A DNA stretch of 64,000 nucleotides from an uncultured Acidimicrobiales bacterium (GTDB lineage Bacteria; Actinomycetota; Acidimicrobiia; Acidimicrobiales; Bin134): positions 3,659,076 through 3,723,075 of the forward strand of contig OX638344.1 of assembly GCA_951813555.1 (NCBI GenBank), written 5' to 3'. The position numbers and the translations under genes are program-made. A model generated the notes under the pieces. It was not told the DNA's origin, did not search any database, and was given only the letters and a program-made list of their open reading frames with translations. Of this stretch, positions 16,699 to 26,164 are shown piece after piece (the first letter of the stretch is position 1; each line of letters begins with the position of its first letter).

Positions 16699-17871
16699 CT
16701 ACCGAGGCGACCTCGGCAATCCCAAGCCAGCAGTGGCGATGATGTCCCGCTGCACCTCGTTCACTCCCCCGCCAAAGGTACCCACCGGTGCCCCTCGATA
16801 CGCCCGCTCGAGTTCCCCCGCGAGCACTGCCTCCGGCGTCCCCTTCACCAAGTAAGAACGCTGTCCCAGCACCTCCATGAGGGACTGGAACGACTTCACC
16901 TTCAGCTCGGTTCCGAACACCTTCATGGCCGAGGCATCGGCCGGCTTCAACTCGGTGTCCTCTAGAGCAGCGGCCACCTTCCAGTTGTACATCTTGAGCG
17001 CCTCGTTGCGGGCGTACACCTCGGCTAAAGCCAGGCGCACCCATTCCCGGTCGATCACCCGGCGCCCGTCGTCCAGGGTGGTCTGGCGGGCCCAGTCCGC
17101 CACCCGGCGCAGCGGGCCGTCGATGTTGCCCGCCGGCGCCAGGCCCACTCGCTCGTGGTTGAGCTGGGCGGTGATGAGCTTCCACCCCCCGTTCACCTCG
17201 CCGATGCGGGCCCAGTCGGGCACCCGCATGTCGCTGTAGTAGGTGGCGTTGGTGTGGCCCCCGCCCAACAGCCAGATGGGAGTGTGGCTGAACCCGTCCA
17301 GGGTGGTGTCCACCGCGAAGATGGTGATGCCCTTGTGCTTGGGCACATCGGGATCGGTGCGGGTGGCCAGCCACACCCAGTCGGCCTCGTGGCCCCCGGT
17401 GGTCCAAATCTTCTGGCCGTTGACGATCCACTCGTCGCCGTCGCGCACCGCCCGGGTCTTGAGCGAGGCCAGGTCGGTGCCCGCGGTGGGCTCGGAGTAG
17501 CCGATGGCGAAGTGCAGCTCGCCGGCCAGGATCTTGGGCAAGAAGAACGCCTTTTGCTCCTCGGTGCCGTACACGTTCAAAGCCGGCCCCACCGTGTTGA
17601 GGGTCACGAAAGGAAGGGGCACGCCGGCCCGGTTGGACTCCTCGAAGAAGATGAGCTGCTCCAGCGGGGTGTAGCCCTGTCCGCCCCACTCCTTGGGCCA
17701 GCCCACCCCCAGCCAGCCGTCTTTGCCCATCTGACGGACGGTCTCCTTGTACACCGGCCCACCGTGTTCGCCCCCTAATGCGTCCCGCCGCTCAGGGGTC
17801 ATCAGGTTCTCGAAATAGTTCCGCAGAGTGGCCTGGAGCTCGAGCTGGCTGTCGGTGAGGGCGAGGAACAT
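16699..17871 (-). CDS. acyl-CoA dehydrogenase
   Basis: FAD-dependent alpha,beta-desaturase of acyl-CoA esters, 390 aa. It shows GWPKEWGGQGYTPLEQLIF (N-terminal domain), GYSEPTAGTDLASLKTRA and NGQKIWTTGG (FAD/substrate loop), and a C-terminal helical domain ending VNEVQRDIIATAGLGLPR. TTG 17880 is a possible earlier start; ATG 17871 is preferred. Next to SDR and CoA-transferase genes, so probably part of an acyl-CoA catabolic set. Confidence 0.92.
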   Translation of the reverse strand: MFLALTDSQLELQATLRNYFENLMTPERRDALGGEHGGPVYKETVRQMGKDGWLGVGWPKEWGGQGYTPLEQLIFFEESNRAGVPLPFVTLNTVGPALNVYGTEEQKAFFLPKILAGELHFAIGYSEPTAGTDLASLKTRAVRDGDEWIVNGQKIWTTGGHEADWVWLATRTDPDVPKHKGITIFAVDTTLDGFSHTPIWLLGGGHTNATYYSDMRVPDWARIGEVNGGWKLITAQLNHERVGLAPAGNIDGPLRRVADWARQTTLDDGRRVIDREWVRLALAEVYARNEALKMYNWKVAAALEDTELKPADASAMKVFGTELKVKSFQSLMEVLGQRSYLVKGTPEAVLAGELERAYRGAPVGTFGGGVNEVQRDIIATAGLGLPRSPR

Positions 17872-17923
17872 CGACGCCAACCCTATTCCTGTAGAGTCCC
17901 CGAGCCTCAGCCGGGTATATCCA

Positions 17924-20359
17924 TCAGCCCCACAAGGCAGGGCGGGTGCCGATGACTTGGGCTTCGGCTAGGCGGGCGATCTCGTCTTCGTCGATGCCGA
18001 GCACGTCGCGCAAGATCTCCTCATTGTGCTCGCCCAGGGTGGGAGCGGGACGACCGAGACGGTGGTATTGGCCGTTGAATCGGGCCGGGAAGCTGGGATA
18101 GGGAACCGCGCCGGCCACGACATGGTCCATCCACTGCTGGTGGCCCCGGGCCGCGAGCTGGGGATTGTCGATCGACTCCCGGCCGGTAATCACCGGCGCG
18201 GCGGGCACGCCGGCCGCCAGCAGTTCGGCTACTGCGGCGTCGCGGTTCCTTTCGGCCACCCAACCGCCGATGGCGGCATCGATCTCATCGTGATGGGCAT
18301 GGCGCTCATCACGACTGGTCCACTCCGCCCAGTCTTGGCGTCCGATCAGAGCCGCCAGAGGGGACCACTGGGCGTCGTCGTCCACCGAGACCACCACCCA
18401 CTGGTCCTCACCGACCGCGGCATAGATGCCCTGGGGAGCGGCGTAGGGCGAGCGGTTGCCCTGGCGCTGGAGGAGCTGGCCGTAGGCTGTCCACTCGATC
18501 ACCTGCTCGGCGGCCGCGTTCAGCCCGGCCTCGATCAGCGGGACCTCCACCAGCAGGCCCTCGCCGGTCTGGGCCCGATGCTCTAGCGCCAAAAGAGTGG
18601 CGAACACCGCGTGCATCCCACCGAGCTGGTCGCACATACCCCGGGGCACCAGCGGGCGGCCGTCGGGATCGCCGGTGAGGAAGGCCAGGCCGCTGGCCTG
18701 CTCGATGGTCATGGCGAAGCCAGTGCGGTCGCGCCACGGCCCGGTCAGGCCGAATGCCGGCATCCGCACCATGATGGCGTCGGGGTTGAGCCGGTGGACC
18801 TCATCCCAATCCAAACCGAAGTTCTCCACCACCCGGGGGGAGTAGTTCTCGATGACGATGTCGGACATCTCCACCAGCCGCTTCACCTGGGTCAATCCGT
18901 CGTCGCTCGACAGATCCAGGGTGACCGACCGCTTGCCGGTGTTAGCTCCATGGGTTACCGGGCTCCACTCCCACAGCTCGTCGCGTTGTAGCCCGCTGGC
19001 AAAGCGCATCCCGTCGGGGCGCTGGATGGACTCCACCTTGATGACGTCGGCGCCCAGAGCCGAGAACAGACACGATGCCACCGGCCCGGCCCAGAATGTG
19101 GCCAGATCGCACACCCTGAGACCCGCCAACGGCTGCGAGGGTTCCGTTCGGGGCGGGCCTGGGCTCTGCGCCAGTGCCGAACCGGCCCATGCGCCCAAGA
19201 ACTCCTCGTCAGCCTCTCCCAAAGCAGGGGCAGGCGACACCGGGCGGGGTGGGCGAGTACTGAGCTGATAGGGCACTCGGGGCTGGGTGAACCCGCCGGG
19301 GTTCTCCTCATATACGCCTCGCTCAGCGAAGTGGTCAATCTGGGCCACGCGGCTGCCGTCGCCGATGGGGGCCACCGGCACACGCAGCAAGGTGGCCTTG
19401 TCCACGATCTCATCAACCGTGTGGGCCTGGGTATAGCGGGCGATGCGGGCCCACACGTCGTCTCGGTGGTCCATCCGACCGTCACCGCTGGCCAATGCGG
19501 GATCTTCGGCCATTTCAGGGTCGTCGATGACCACGCAGAAGTCCTTGAACTGCTGGCCGGTGATGGTGCAAAAGCCCACCCAGCCGTCCTTGGCCGGCTC
19601 CACGGAGGGAATCTCGATGGAGCGGGTGGCCCCGGTGCGGGCATCAGAGGCGTAGGCCGCGTAGAGATGGGCATACACCACGAAGCTGGTGGTCATGGCC
19701 TCATAGGCCGACACGTCCACGTGCTCGCCAGGAGTGTTTTCCCGCTTAGCGGCCATCACGGCGGCCAGCCCCAAGGCTCCGGCGTTGGCCGCCACCAGGA
19801 ACTCCCCAAGCTTGCCCCCCACGCCGAGGGGCATCTCTCCGGGAATGCCGCGGCTGTGGGTGGAGCCCACCCATGCTTGAAGGGTGAATTCGTTGGCCGG
19901 GCGCAGATCCCACGGCCCACCTCGACCCCACGGGGATATCGACAGCATCACCAGAGCGGGGTTCTGCTCAGCCAATTCAGCGTGGCCCAGGCCCATCGAC
20001 TCCACAACTCCCGCACCAAGGTCCTCCACCACCAGATCGGCGATGGCCGCCAGCTCCAGAAATCGACTCCGACCCACCGGGTCGTCCAAGTCGATCACCG
20101 CGCTGCGCTTGCCGGCATTGAGGAACTGGAAGAAGGCTCCGTCGCCGGAATCGCCGCCCGCGGGCGAGCCCGACGCCGACCACGCCCGCAACGAGTCGCC
20201 GCCGGGAGGCTCCACTTTGACCACCTCGGCGCCGGCGTCGGCGAACAGCTTGGCGGTGTAGGCCCCGCCGATGGTGCGGGTAACCTCCAGCACCCGCACC
20301 TGGTCGAGCACCGCCCCATCGGGGGTGCCCAGCAGACCTCCCGCGGCCGTCTCGGGCAT
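17924..20359 (-). CDS. CaiB/BaiF family CoA-transferase, two fused domains
   Basis: Family III CoA-transferase of double length (811 aa). Domain 1 (about 15-390) has VRVLEVTRTIGGAYTAKLFA and VDVSAYEA with Asp215, the expected acyl-carrying Asp. Domain 2 (about 405-805) repeats the fold (LRVCDLATFWAGPVASCLFS) but has LVEVPLIEA, Glu in place of Asp. The fusion may form an intramolecular dimer with one canonical site. It moves CoA between carboxylic acids, likely activating a substrate for the nearby dehydrogenases. Nine bases separate it from the cyclase gene upstream. Confidence 0.88.
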   Translation of the reverse strand: MPETAAGGLLGTPDGAVLDQVRVLEVTRTIGGAYTAKLFADAGAEVVKVEPPGGDSLRAWSASGSPAGGDSGDGAFFQFLNAGKRSAVIDLDDPVGRSRFLELAAIADLVVEDLGAGVVESMGLGHAELAEQNPALVMLSISPWGRGGPWDLRPANEFTLQAWVGSTHSRGIPGEMPLGVGGKLGEFLVAANAGALGLAAVMAAKRENTPGEHVDVSAYEAMTTSFVVYAHLYAAYASDARTGATRSIEIPSVEPAKDGWVGFCTITGQQFKDFCVVIDDPEMAEDPALASGDGRMDHRDDVWARIARYTQAHTVDEIVDKATLLRVPVAPIGDGSRVAQIDHFAERGVYEENPGGFTQPRVPYQLSTRPPRPVSPAPALGEADEEFLGAWAGSALAQSPGPPRTEPSQPLAGLRVCDLATFWAGPVASCLFSALGADVIKVESIQRPDGMRFASGLQRDELWEWSPVTHGANTGKRSVTLDLSSDDGLTQVKRLVEMSDIVIENYSPRVVENFGLDWDEVHRLNPDAIMVRMPAFGLTGPWRDRTGFAMTIEQASGLAFLTGDPDGRPLVPRGMCDQLGGMHAVFATLLALEHRAQTGEGLLVEVPLIEAGLNAAAEQVIEWTAYGQLLQRQGNRSPYAAPQGIYAAVGEDQWVVVSVDDDAQWSPLAALIGRQDWAEWTSRDERHAHHDEIDAAIGGWVAERNRDAAVAELLAAGVPAAPVITGRESIDNPQLAARGHQQWMDHVVAGAVPYPSFPARFNGQYHRLGRPAPTLGEHNEEILRDVLGIDEDEIARLAEAQVIGTRPALWG

Positions 20360-20368
20360 GGGCGGGAG

Positions 20369-21271
20369 CTAGCCGATGACGACTGGGTTGATAGGGCTGC
20401 CGGTGGCCCCGGTCACGTTCAGCGGGGAAACGGTCATGAAGCCCTCGTGGCACCCGTCGGCGGCCATCTCAGAGAAGTTCAAGAACTCCAGCATGTAGAT
20501 GCCCGCGCCCACCAGCAGGATCTTGTGGACGGTGAGAAAGTCGTTCTCGTCGAACGGGATGACCTCGATGGCCGCGTTGTCGGAACCCACGGCCACCACG
20601 TCTTTGGCCATGAGCCACTCGGCCCCGTCGTTGTTGATGCCGGGCTGGGCGAAGGGCTGCTCCGCGGAGGGGTCGGCCTCAATCGACCACCACATGTCGA
20701 GGTAACCGGTGCGGATCAGCACGATGTCGCCGGATCGCACCAGGGTGCCCTGGGCCTCGGCGCAGGCGGCCATATCGGCCCCGCTGATCGGCGTGCCCGC
20801 CTCCAGCCAGCCGTCGGCGCCCATGTGGGCCACCATGTCCAACAGCACGGCCCGGCCGGCTATGGCGCCCACCTTCTCGATGCCCAGCCGGGAGGCCCCG
20901 GTGTGGGTCTTCATGGCCTCTTTGGAGAAGCCGTTGTAGTGCTGGTCTTGGCCGTACACATGGCACAGGGCGTCCATGTGGCTGGTGGTGTGGGAGGCGA
21001 ACACCAGCACGTCCTCGTGGGCCCCGGTACCGGCGTGGCAGCCGTAAGCCTCGTAGATCCCCTCATCAGAGGCGTTCTGGAGGGTGAGCCGCATGGGCGT
21101 CCCCCGGTAGTCCATGATGGGCACGCCCTGCGATTGGATCGGTATTCCCAACGGGTACACCTTGCCGGTGGTGATCAACGCGCCGGCCTCCTTCACCACG
21201 TCGGGAGTGAGCAGATTCAGCGCCCCCCGCTCATCCTCGTCGCCCCATCTTCCCCAATTGTTCTCTGCCAT
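20369..21271 (-). CDS. cyclase family protein (kynurenine-formamidase fold)
   Basis: Metal-dependent hydrolase or cyclase of the PF04199 type, 300 aa. The metal motif is HTTSHMDALCH, a variant of the usual HxGTHxDxPxH. RWGDEDERGALNLLTPDVV and SGDIVLIRTGYLDMWW are common in the actinobacterial subgroup. The substrate is unknown. Immediately upstream of the fused CoA-transferase, so probably in the same operon. Confidence 0.85.
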   Translation of the reverse strand: MAENNWGRWGDEDERGALNLLTPDVVKEAGALITTGKVYPLGIPIQSQGVPIMDYRGTPMRLTLQNASDEGIYEAYGCHAGTGAHEDVLVFASHTTSHMDALCHVYGQDQHYNGFSKEAMKTHTGASRLGIEKVGAIAGRAVLLDMVAHMGADGWLEAGTPISGADMAACAEAQGTLVRSGDIVLIRTGYLDMWWSIEADPSAEQPFAQPGINNDGAEWLMAKDVVAVGSDNAAIEVIPFDENDFLTVHKILLVGAGIYMLEFLNFSEMAADGCHEGFMTVSPLNVTGATGSPINPVVIG

Positions 21272-21321
21272 GGCCGAGACTCTAGTGATGCCAAGGCCAG
21301 CCGGTCACCCCGACCTGCTGG

Positions 21322-22008
21322 TCACTCCGCAGAGGATGGCGGCGGTCTCATGCCAAGGTCCCCCATACGCCGTTCCAAAAGCAGCATCAAGCCGGGGAAG
21401 CCGGGGATGCGGCGGAGGCGGCGGTCGAGGTACAGGCCCATGCCCAGGATTGTGGCTACCGATGCCCCCCAGTTGACACCCAGGCGGATGAGGACGAACT
21501 TGTTGATCGAGGCGTTCTGAAGCAACCAGATGTCGAACCCGACGCTGGCAAACACGATCAGCGCCACCGCGATGGAGACCCGGCGCGTCGCTGCTCGGTA
21601 TTCCGGGTGGGACTTGGAGTCTCGGTCGATCGGCACGAGATAGGGAAGGGCGTAGCCGGTGGCGTTGCGCTTCATGGCCGCCGAGATCAGCAGGGCCAGG
21701 GCGGCCAATGCCTTGGCTCCGATGCCGATGCCGAAGTACACGTCTTCGCTGTCGTAGATGATGCCCAGCGTGCCCCGGATCAGCAGGTACACCACGATGA
21801 TCGGCATCACCCGGCCCAGGGGCAAACCCCGGCGGTACCGGCTGACCTGGGCTTTGATGGCCCACAGCGTCATGGCCGCGATGGCAGGGGCCAAGCCGAA
21901 CGCGCTGTTGAGCACCAAAAACAGCACGATGGGCATGTACTGGTCGAACACATCGGCCCGGGTGGGGGCCGACGGCATCGGCGCCGGTGGGGATGTGTCG
22001 TCGGCCAT
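21322..22008 (-). CDS. multi-pass membrane protein (DUF3159-like)
   Basis: Unrecognised 228-aa membrane protein with about five helices: near IVLFLVLNSAFGLAPAIAA, VMPIIVVYLLIRGTLGIIY, GIGAKALAALALLIS, VSIAVALIVFASVGFDIWL and VLIRLGVNWGASVATILG. It resembles the DUF3159 group of actinobacterial membrane proteins, weakly. The N-terminus is Pro-rich. It is 20 bp downstream of a maleylpyruvate-isomerase-type gene. Confidence 0.7.
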   Translation of the reverse strand: MADDTSPPAPMPSAPTRADVFDQYMPIVLFLVLNSAFGLAPAIAAMTLWAIKAQVSRYRRGLPLGRVMPIIVVYLLIRGTLGIIYDSEDVYFGIGIGAKALAALALLISAAMKRNATGYALPYLVPIDRDSKSHPEYRAATRRVSIAVALIVFASVGFDIWLLQNASINKFVLIRLGVNWGASVATILGMGLYLDRRLRRIPGFPGLMLLLERRMGDLGMRPPPSSAE

Positions 22009-22028
22009 GGGCAGGTTGCTCGGCGGCC

Positions 22029-22766
22029 CTACCGGGACAGGGCGAACCAGGCTCGGGCGGCGTCAGCGTCGCCGAAGGTGTCCACGCCGGGGCGGTCGAG
22101 GCCGATGCGCTCCCACGACAGCAGCAGCAGATCGGTGCCGCTGGCCCGCACCGCGGCGTCGCCCTTGGCGTGCTCGAGGCTCATCTTGATGCGGCCGCCG
22201 TCGTTCACCAGCAGCCACTCCCCGTCGCCGTCGGTGCGGTGCAGATGGAGGCTGGCGCTGGGCAGGGCCATGCCCCAGTTGCCCACCGAGAACGGCAGCA
22301 CCACCTCGAACAGCTCGCTCACGCCGTCGGCCCCCAAGTCGGAATCGATGAGACTGGGCTCGCCGAGAGCGGCCTCGGCATCCCAGCGGTGTACCGCGGT
22401 CTCATGGGCCATGCGGCGGAAGTAAAAGGCCATGGTGTTCTGGCCGGCCCAACTCCACACCGCTTCGTCGGGGTCGGCCCCATCCAGTGCCTCTTGCACA
22501 AACCGGTGTCCCTCCTCGAACCACTCCACGATGGCGTCACCCTCGGGGGGACGGGGGATCTCGTCGGCGGGGATCATCTCGGTGGCCCGCTCGGCGACAT
22601 GGCGCCCCACTGAGCGGTACACCCGCCCGACATGGGCCAAAAGCTTGCGCATCGTCCAACCGGGGCACGATGGCACGGCGGCGTCTATGTCCCGCCGCCC
22701 AGCATCAGCGATGGCCTCGCCGTCGGCTCGCAGGGCTTGCTGATAGACGGCTCGGTCGATGCTCAT
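22029..22766 (-). CDS. maleylpyruvate isomerase-type (DinB-like, MDMT) protein
   Basis: Metal-binding four-helix protein related to mycothiol-dependent maleylpyruvate isomerase, 245 aa. CPGWTMRKLLAHVGRVYRS carries the first metal His, and MAHETAVHRWDAE the later His/Glu set. Many family members are mycothiol-dependent transferases of unknown substrate. TACCGT lies six bases before ATG 22766, so probably leaderless. Divergent from the membrane protein at 22835. Confidence 0.85.
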   Translation of the reverse strand: MSIDRAVYQQALRADGEAIADAGRRDIDAAVPSCPGWTMRKLLAHVGRVYRSVGRHVAERATEMIPADEIPRPPEGDAIVEWFEEGHRFVQEALDGADPDEAVWSWAGQNTMAFYFRRMAHETAVHRWDAEAALGEPSLIDSDLGADGVSELFEVVLPFSVGNWGMALPSASLHLHRTDGDGEWLLVNDGGRIKMSLEHAKGDAAVRASGTDLLLLSWERIGLDRPGVDTFGDADAARAWFALSR

Positions 22767-22834
22767 GGCGCGACGGTACCAATCGCAGGCCGCCGAACTG
22801 CTACTAGCTCGCCGCCGTTTGCTAGAACCGGGTA

Positions 22835-23239
22835 ATGATCGAAGCCAATTGGGACCTCGACACCCTCCGGGTGTTCCTCCACATCCTGGGCGCCGCGGTG
22901 TGGGTGGGCGGCCAGGTGATTGTTGCCGCCCTGGTGCCGGCTCTTCGCCGGATCGGTCCCGAGGCCACCCAGGCCGCGGCCCAGCAGTTCTCCCGGGTGG
23001 CATGGCCGTTCTTCTGGCTGGCGGTGTTGTCGGGCCTGTGGAATCTGCTCGAGGTCGAGTTCGAAGACGCGGCCAACAGCTATCACATCACCCTCACCAT
23101 CAAGCTGGTGCTGGTGATCGCCACCGGTGTGGCCGCCTGGCTGCACACCAAGGCCGCCGACCGCCGCCGGATCGCCATGATGGGCTCGCTGTCGGGCCTG
23201 ACCTCAATTGGCGCCGTGCTGGTGGGCGTGGCCCTGTAG
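22835..23239 (+). CDS. small four-helix membrane protein (CopD/DUF2269-like)
   Basis: 134-aa integral membrane protein with four helices: LRVFLHILGAAVWVGGQVIV, FFWLAVLSGLWNLLEV, LTIKLVLVIATGVAAWL and SLSGLTSIGAVLVGVAL. The first helix LHILGAAVWVGG is like that of CopD/YqhA-type proteins, where the His may bind heme or copper. TAGAAC lies six bases before the ATG. The function is a guess from fold only. Confidence 0.7.
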   Translation: MIEANWDLDTLRVFLHILGAAVWVGGQVIVAALVPALRRIGPEATQAAAQQFSRVAWPFFWLAVLSGLWNLLEVEFEDAANSYHITLTIKLVLVIATGVAAWLHTKAADRRRIAMMGSLSGLTSIGAVLVGVAL

Positions 23240-23257
23240 AGCCCTCACACTCCTGTT

Positions 23258-24445
23258 TCAGAACTCGAAGTCTCCGAAGATCTCGGGGAGGGTGAGGTCG
23301 AACCCCACCTCGAAGGCCGCCCGAGCCCCGAACAGGGAGTCCATCGCGGCACTGGCCATTTCGAAGGCGGCCCTGATCTCCACCAGAACCGCTGAACCGA
23401 CCACTGCTCGGGCTTCGATCAAAGCGTCGGCGGCCACCGCTCGATTCTCAACCAACAGGGCATCGACCGCGTCGCATGCCACTTGGGCCCGACGCCGGAA
23501 CTCTTTGGCCTCGATGACCACGTCTCGGGCCGCGTCGTAGACGTCTGCCGGGGTCTCGGAGTCGCTGAACGAATAGGCCAGGGCCGATGCCGAATGGACA
23601 TCGTCGGCACCGCCTCGGTCGCCGGCGGCGGCTTGGATCTCGAAGACGGTTGCGGTGGCGGCGGCCAAGTTGGTTCGAGCCTCGGCCAAGGCCCCCCACA
23701 GTTCGTCGGCGATCTCGGCGTTGTAGGCGGTGCGGGTCACCGCAAGGGTGGTCAAAGCCGAGCGGAACTCGCCAATGGACTTCGCCCGGATGTCGTCGGC
23801 CACTGCGGTCTTCAAATCGGCGGCCAGCGCGGTTTGCCCGGCGGCCAGCGACTCCTTGAGATAGGCGATTCGGGCGTTGGCCAGCAGGATCAGCGCTTCA
23901 TCAACCGCTCGATAAGCAGACCGGGCCCCCGCCAGCACCGACAGGGTGTTGGCCATCTTGACGTAGCCGGCTTCGTCGGACTCCAAATCGATCTCCCGCT
24001 CCCGCTCCTCCACCAGGGCCACCAGAGCCCGGGCCAGATGGCCCGAGAACGCACTGTCGTCGTCTGTGCTCCCATCCGCGGTATCGGCATCCCCGGCCCC
24101 TGCACCGACGATGGCGCTGCTGGGCGTTTCGGACGCAGCGAAGGCCGCAGTGACCTCGGCCAGCGTGTTGCGGGCGGCATCGGCGTACGCGGCAACCGCC
24201 CCCTTGGCCCGCAAAGCCTCGGCCATGGCCATGACCGCGGCCTTGTCGGCATCGTGGGCCGAGGCCTCAGCCTCGTCGTTCCAGCCGGTGATATCGGAGA
24301 AGAACCTGGCCCGCTGGGCCGCATCTGCCGCCTCCCCTATGTGAGCACAAGAACTGCGCAGGGCCTCAACCGCTCCGGCGTAGTACCGGGAGTCGGCCAC
24401 GACGCCCCCGGCGGAGCGCTCCATGCCTGCTTCCGGTTCAGCCAT
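23258..24445 (-). CDS. Ala-rich, long-helix protein of unknown function
   Basis: 395-aa acidic protein, over a quarter Ala, with no signal peptide or membrane helix. It is built of long amphipathic helices with repeated patterns such as GARSAYRAVDEALILLANAR, LAVTRTAYNAEIADELW and VLVEIRAAFEMASAAMDSL. An Asp/Ser-rich linker (about 110-130) splits it. Probably a coiled-coil or helical-bundle cytosolic protein. TACCGT lies seven bases before ATG 24445. I cannot name a family. Confidence 0.65.
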   Translation of the reverse strand: MAEPEAGMERSAGGVVADSRYYAGAVEALRSSCAHIGEAADAAQRARFFSDITGWNDEAEASAHDADKAAVMAMAEALRAKGAVAAYADAARNTLAEVTAAFAASETPSSAIVGAGAGDADTADGSTDDDSAFSGHLARALVALVEEREREIDLESDEAGYVKMANTLSVLAGARSAYRAVDEALILLANARIAYLKESLAAGQTALAADLKTAVADDIRAKSIGEFRSALTTLAVTRTAYNAEIADELWGALAEARTNLAAATATVFEIQAAAGDRGGADDVHSASALAYSFSDSETPADVYDAARDVVIEAKEFRRRAQVACDAVDALLVENRAVAADALIEARAVVGSAVLVEIRAAFEMASAAMDSLFGARAAFEVGFDLTLPEIFGDFEF

Positions 24446-24584
24446 GGCCTACACGGTAGTTGGAATTGTCAAGAGCTTTGGGCACAGCGAGTCGATGCCT
24501 TGCTGCCAATTGGATACGCCACCCCGGGGGAGTCGAAATAGTACGGTTTGATCCAGTCGGAACCAGGGACGTGGGAGCGGAATC

Positions 24585-25403
24585 ATGTCAGAAGCCTTGA
24601 CCCCAGAGGAAATAGCCCGAAAAATCAAGCGGGCCGGAATCGGCAAGGCCAAGTTCGACTTAACCCAGACCTCCATCCTCGGCATCATGGCCGGGGCGTT
24701 CATTGCCCTGGGCGGCGTGTTCGCCCTCACCATCGCGGTCAGCCCGGAGCTGGGAACCGGCCCGGCCCGGCTGCTCATCGGGGTGGGCTTCTCTCTGGGG
24801 TTGTTCTTGGTGGTGGTCACCGGGTCAGAGCTGTTCACCGGCAACAACCTGATGGTGGCCAGCTTCTTCAGCCGCCGCATCAGCGGGCCCGAGCTCACCC
24901 GCAACTGGGCGCTGGCCTTCGTGGCCAACCTCGTGGGCTCGCTGGTGATCGTGTTCTTGCTGTATTTCAGCCGTTGGTGGGCCCAAGCCGACTACGCCTT
25001 CTCGGTGCGAACCATCCAGATAGCCAACGACAAGGTCAACCTGTCGTTCGGCACCGCCTTCGTGCGGGGGCTGTTGGCCAACATGCTGGTGTGCTTGGCG
25101 GTGTGGATGGCGGTGGCCGGCCGCTCGCTGGTGGACAAGATGATCGGGATCATCCTGCCCATCACCGCCTTCGTGGCCGCCGGCTTCGAGCACAGCATCG
25201 CCAACATGTTCTTCTTGCCGCTGGGCTGGCTGGTGTCCACCGACGCCGACGCCTTAGCCGCCGCCGGCCTCACCACCGACCAGATCGACCGCCTCAACTT
25301 CCCCTGGGTAGCCCACAACCTCGTAGCCGTCACCCTAGGAAACATCATCGGCGGCGCCCTAGTAGGCCTCACCAACTGGACCGTCTACCTGCGACGCCAG
25401 TAG
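24585..25403 (+). CDS. formate/nitrite transporter family channel
   Basis: FocA/NirC-type pentameric anion channel, 272 aa. Family motifs: GIMAGAFIALGGVFAL (first helix), VVVTGSELFTGNNLMVASF, and GFEHSIANMFFLPLGWL with the pore-lining His and Asn. Six membrane helices are expected. It could pass formate, nitrite or hydrosulfide. A decayed copy of its last 16 codons lies at 29957-30007, pointing to an old duplication. Confidence 0.93.
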   Translation: MSEALTPEEIARKIKRAGIGKAKFDLTQTSILGIMAGAFIALGGVFALTIAVSPELGTGPARLLIGVGFSLGLFLVVVTGSELFTGNNLMVASFFSRRISGPELTRNWALAFVANLVGSLVIVFLLYFSRWWAQADYAFSVRTIQIANDKVNLSFGTAFVRGLLANMLVCLAVWMAVAGRSLVDKMIGIILPITAFVAAGFEHSIANMFFLPLGWLVSTDADALAAAGLTTDQIDRLNFPWVAHNLVAVTLGNIIGGALVGLTNWTVYLRRQ

Positions 25404-25459
25404 GCGGGACCATCGCCGCCTCGCTACCAAACGGCAGTGAGGGTCGGGGTTGCCAACGG

Positions 25460-26110
25460 CTACCAAATGCGGCGGGCGGCTGCCCAGCGGCTGAGCTCGC
25501 TGCGGTTGGACAGCTGGAGTTTGCGCAGCACGGCTGAGGCGTGGGACTCCACCGTCTTGATCGAGATCGACAGGCGACGGGCGATCTCCTTGTAGGTGTA
25601 GCCCCGGGCCAGGTGGCGCAGCACCTCCTTCTCCCGAGGGGTGAGCCGGTCGAGGTCGTCGTCGAGCAGCGGAGCCTCCTGCACGCTGTGCATGAAGGCA
25701 TTGAGCACGAAGCCTGCCAGCCGGGGCGATAACACTGCGTCGCCGTCGCGAACTCGCAGGATGGCATCCACTAGCTCATCTCCAGAGATGGTCTTGGTGA
25801 CGTACCCCCGGGCGCCGGCCCGGACCACATCCACCACATCCTCGGTCGCGTCGGACACCGACAAGGCTAAGAAGTTTGTGTCGATCCCTGCCGCGCCCAC
25901 TGCCTCGATGACCTCCCGGCCCGATCCCGAGGGCAAGTGGACATCCAACAGCACGACATCAGGGGACCAGCGCTCAATCTCGGCCACAGCCGAGGCCACG
26001 TCGTCGGCTTCCCCTACTACCTTCACCCGGTCGCCCAACTCAGCTCGCACGCCGCTGCGGAACAGCCGGTGATCGTCTACCACCACGACTCGGCACGGTG
26101 CAGCAACCAC
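25460..26110 (-). CDS. NarL/LuxR-family response regulator
   Basis: Two-component regulator, 216 aa. Receiver domain with VVDDHRLFRSG and phospho-acceptor Asp56 in VVLLDVHLP, and Lys in YVTKTISGDE. The C-terminal LuxR HTH is LTPREKEVLRHLARGYTYKE then IKTVESHASAVLRKL. GTG 26110 is preceded by TACCGT with a 7-nt gap. It lies 54 bp downstream of a PspC-domain sensor kinase, its likely partner. Confidence 0.92.
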   Translation of the reverse strand: MVAAPCRVVVVDDHRLFRSGVRAELGDRVKVVGEADDVASAVAEIERWSPDVVLLDVHLPSGSGREVIEAVGAAGIDTNFLALSVSDATEDVVDVVRAGARGYVTKTISGDELVDAILRVRDGDAVLSPRLAGFVLNAFMHSVQEAPLLDDDLDRLTPREKEVLRHLARGYTYKEIARRLSISIKTVESHASAVLRKLQLSNRSELSRWAAARRIW

Positions 26111-26164
26111 ACCCAGAACGGTAGCGGGCAGGGAACCGCCACTCGCATCGCCGCGGGGCCGGGT

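Noticed and set aside
16691..17689. 333-codon minus frame overlapping the acyl-CoA dehydrogenase.
   Set aside because: Shadow frame with His/Gly/Arg-rich composition; the ACAD frame explains the region.
19331..21520. 729-codon plus-strand frame across the CoA-transferase and cyclase genes.
   Set aside because: Antisense shadow with no recognisable domain; both minus-strand genes are clear.
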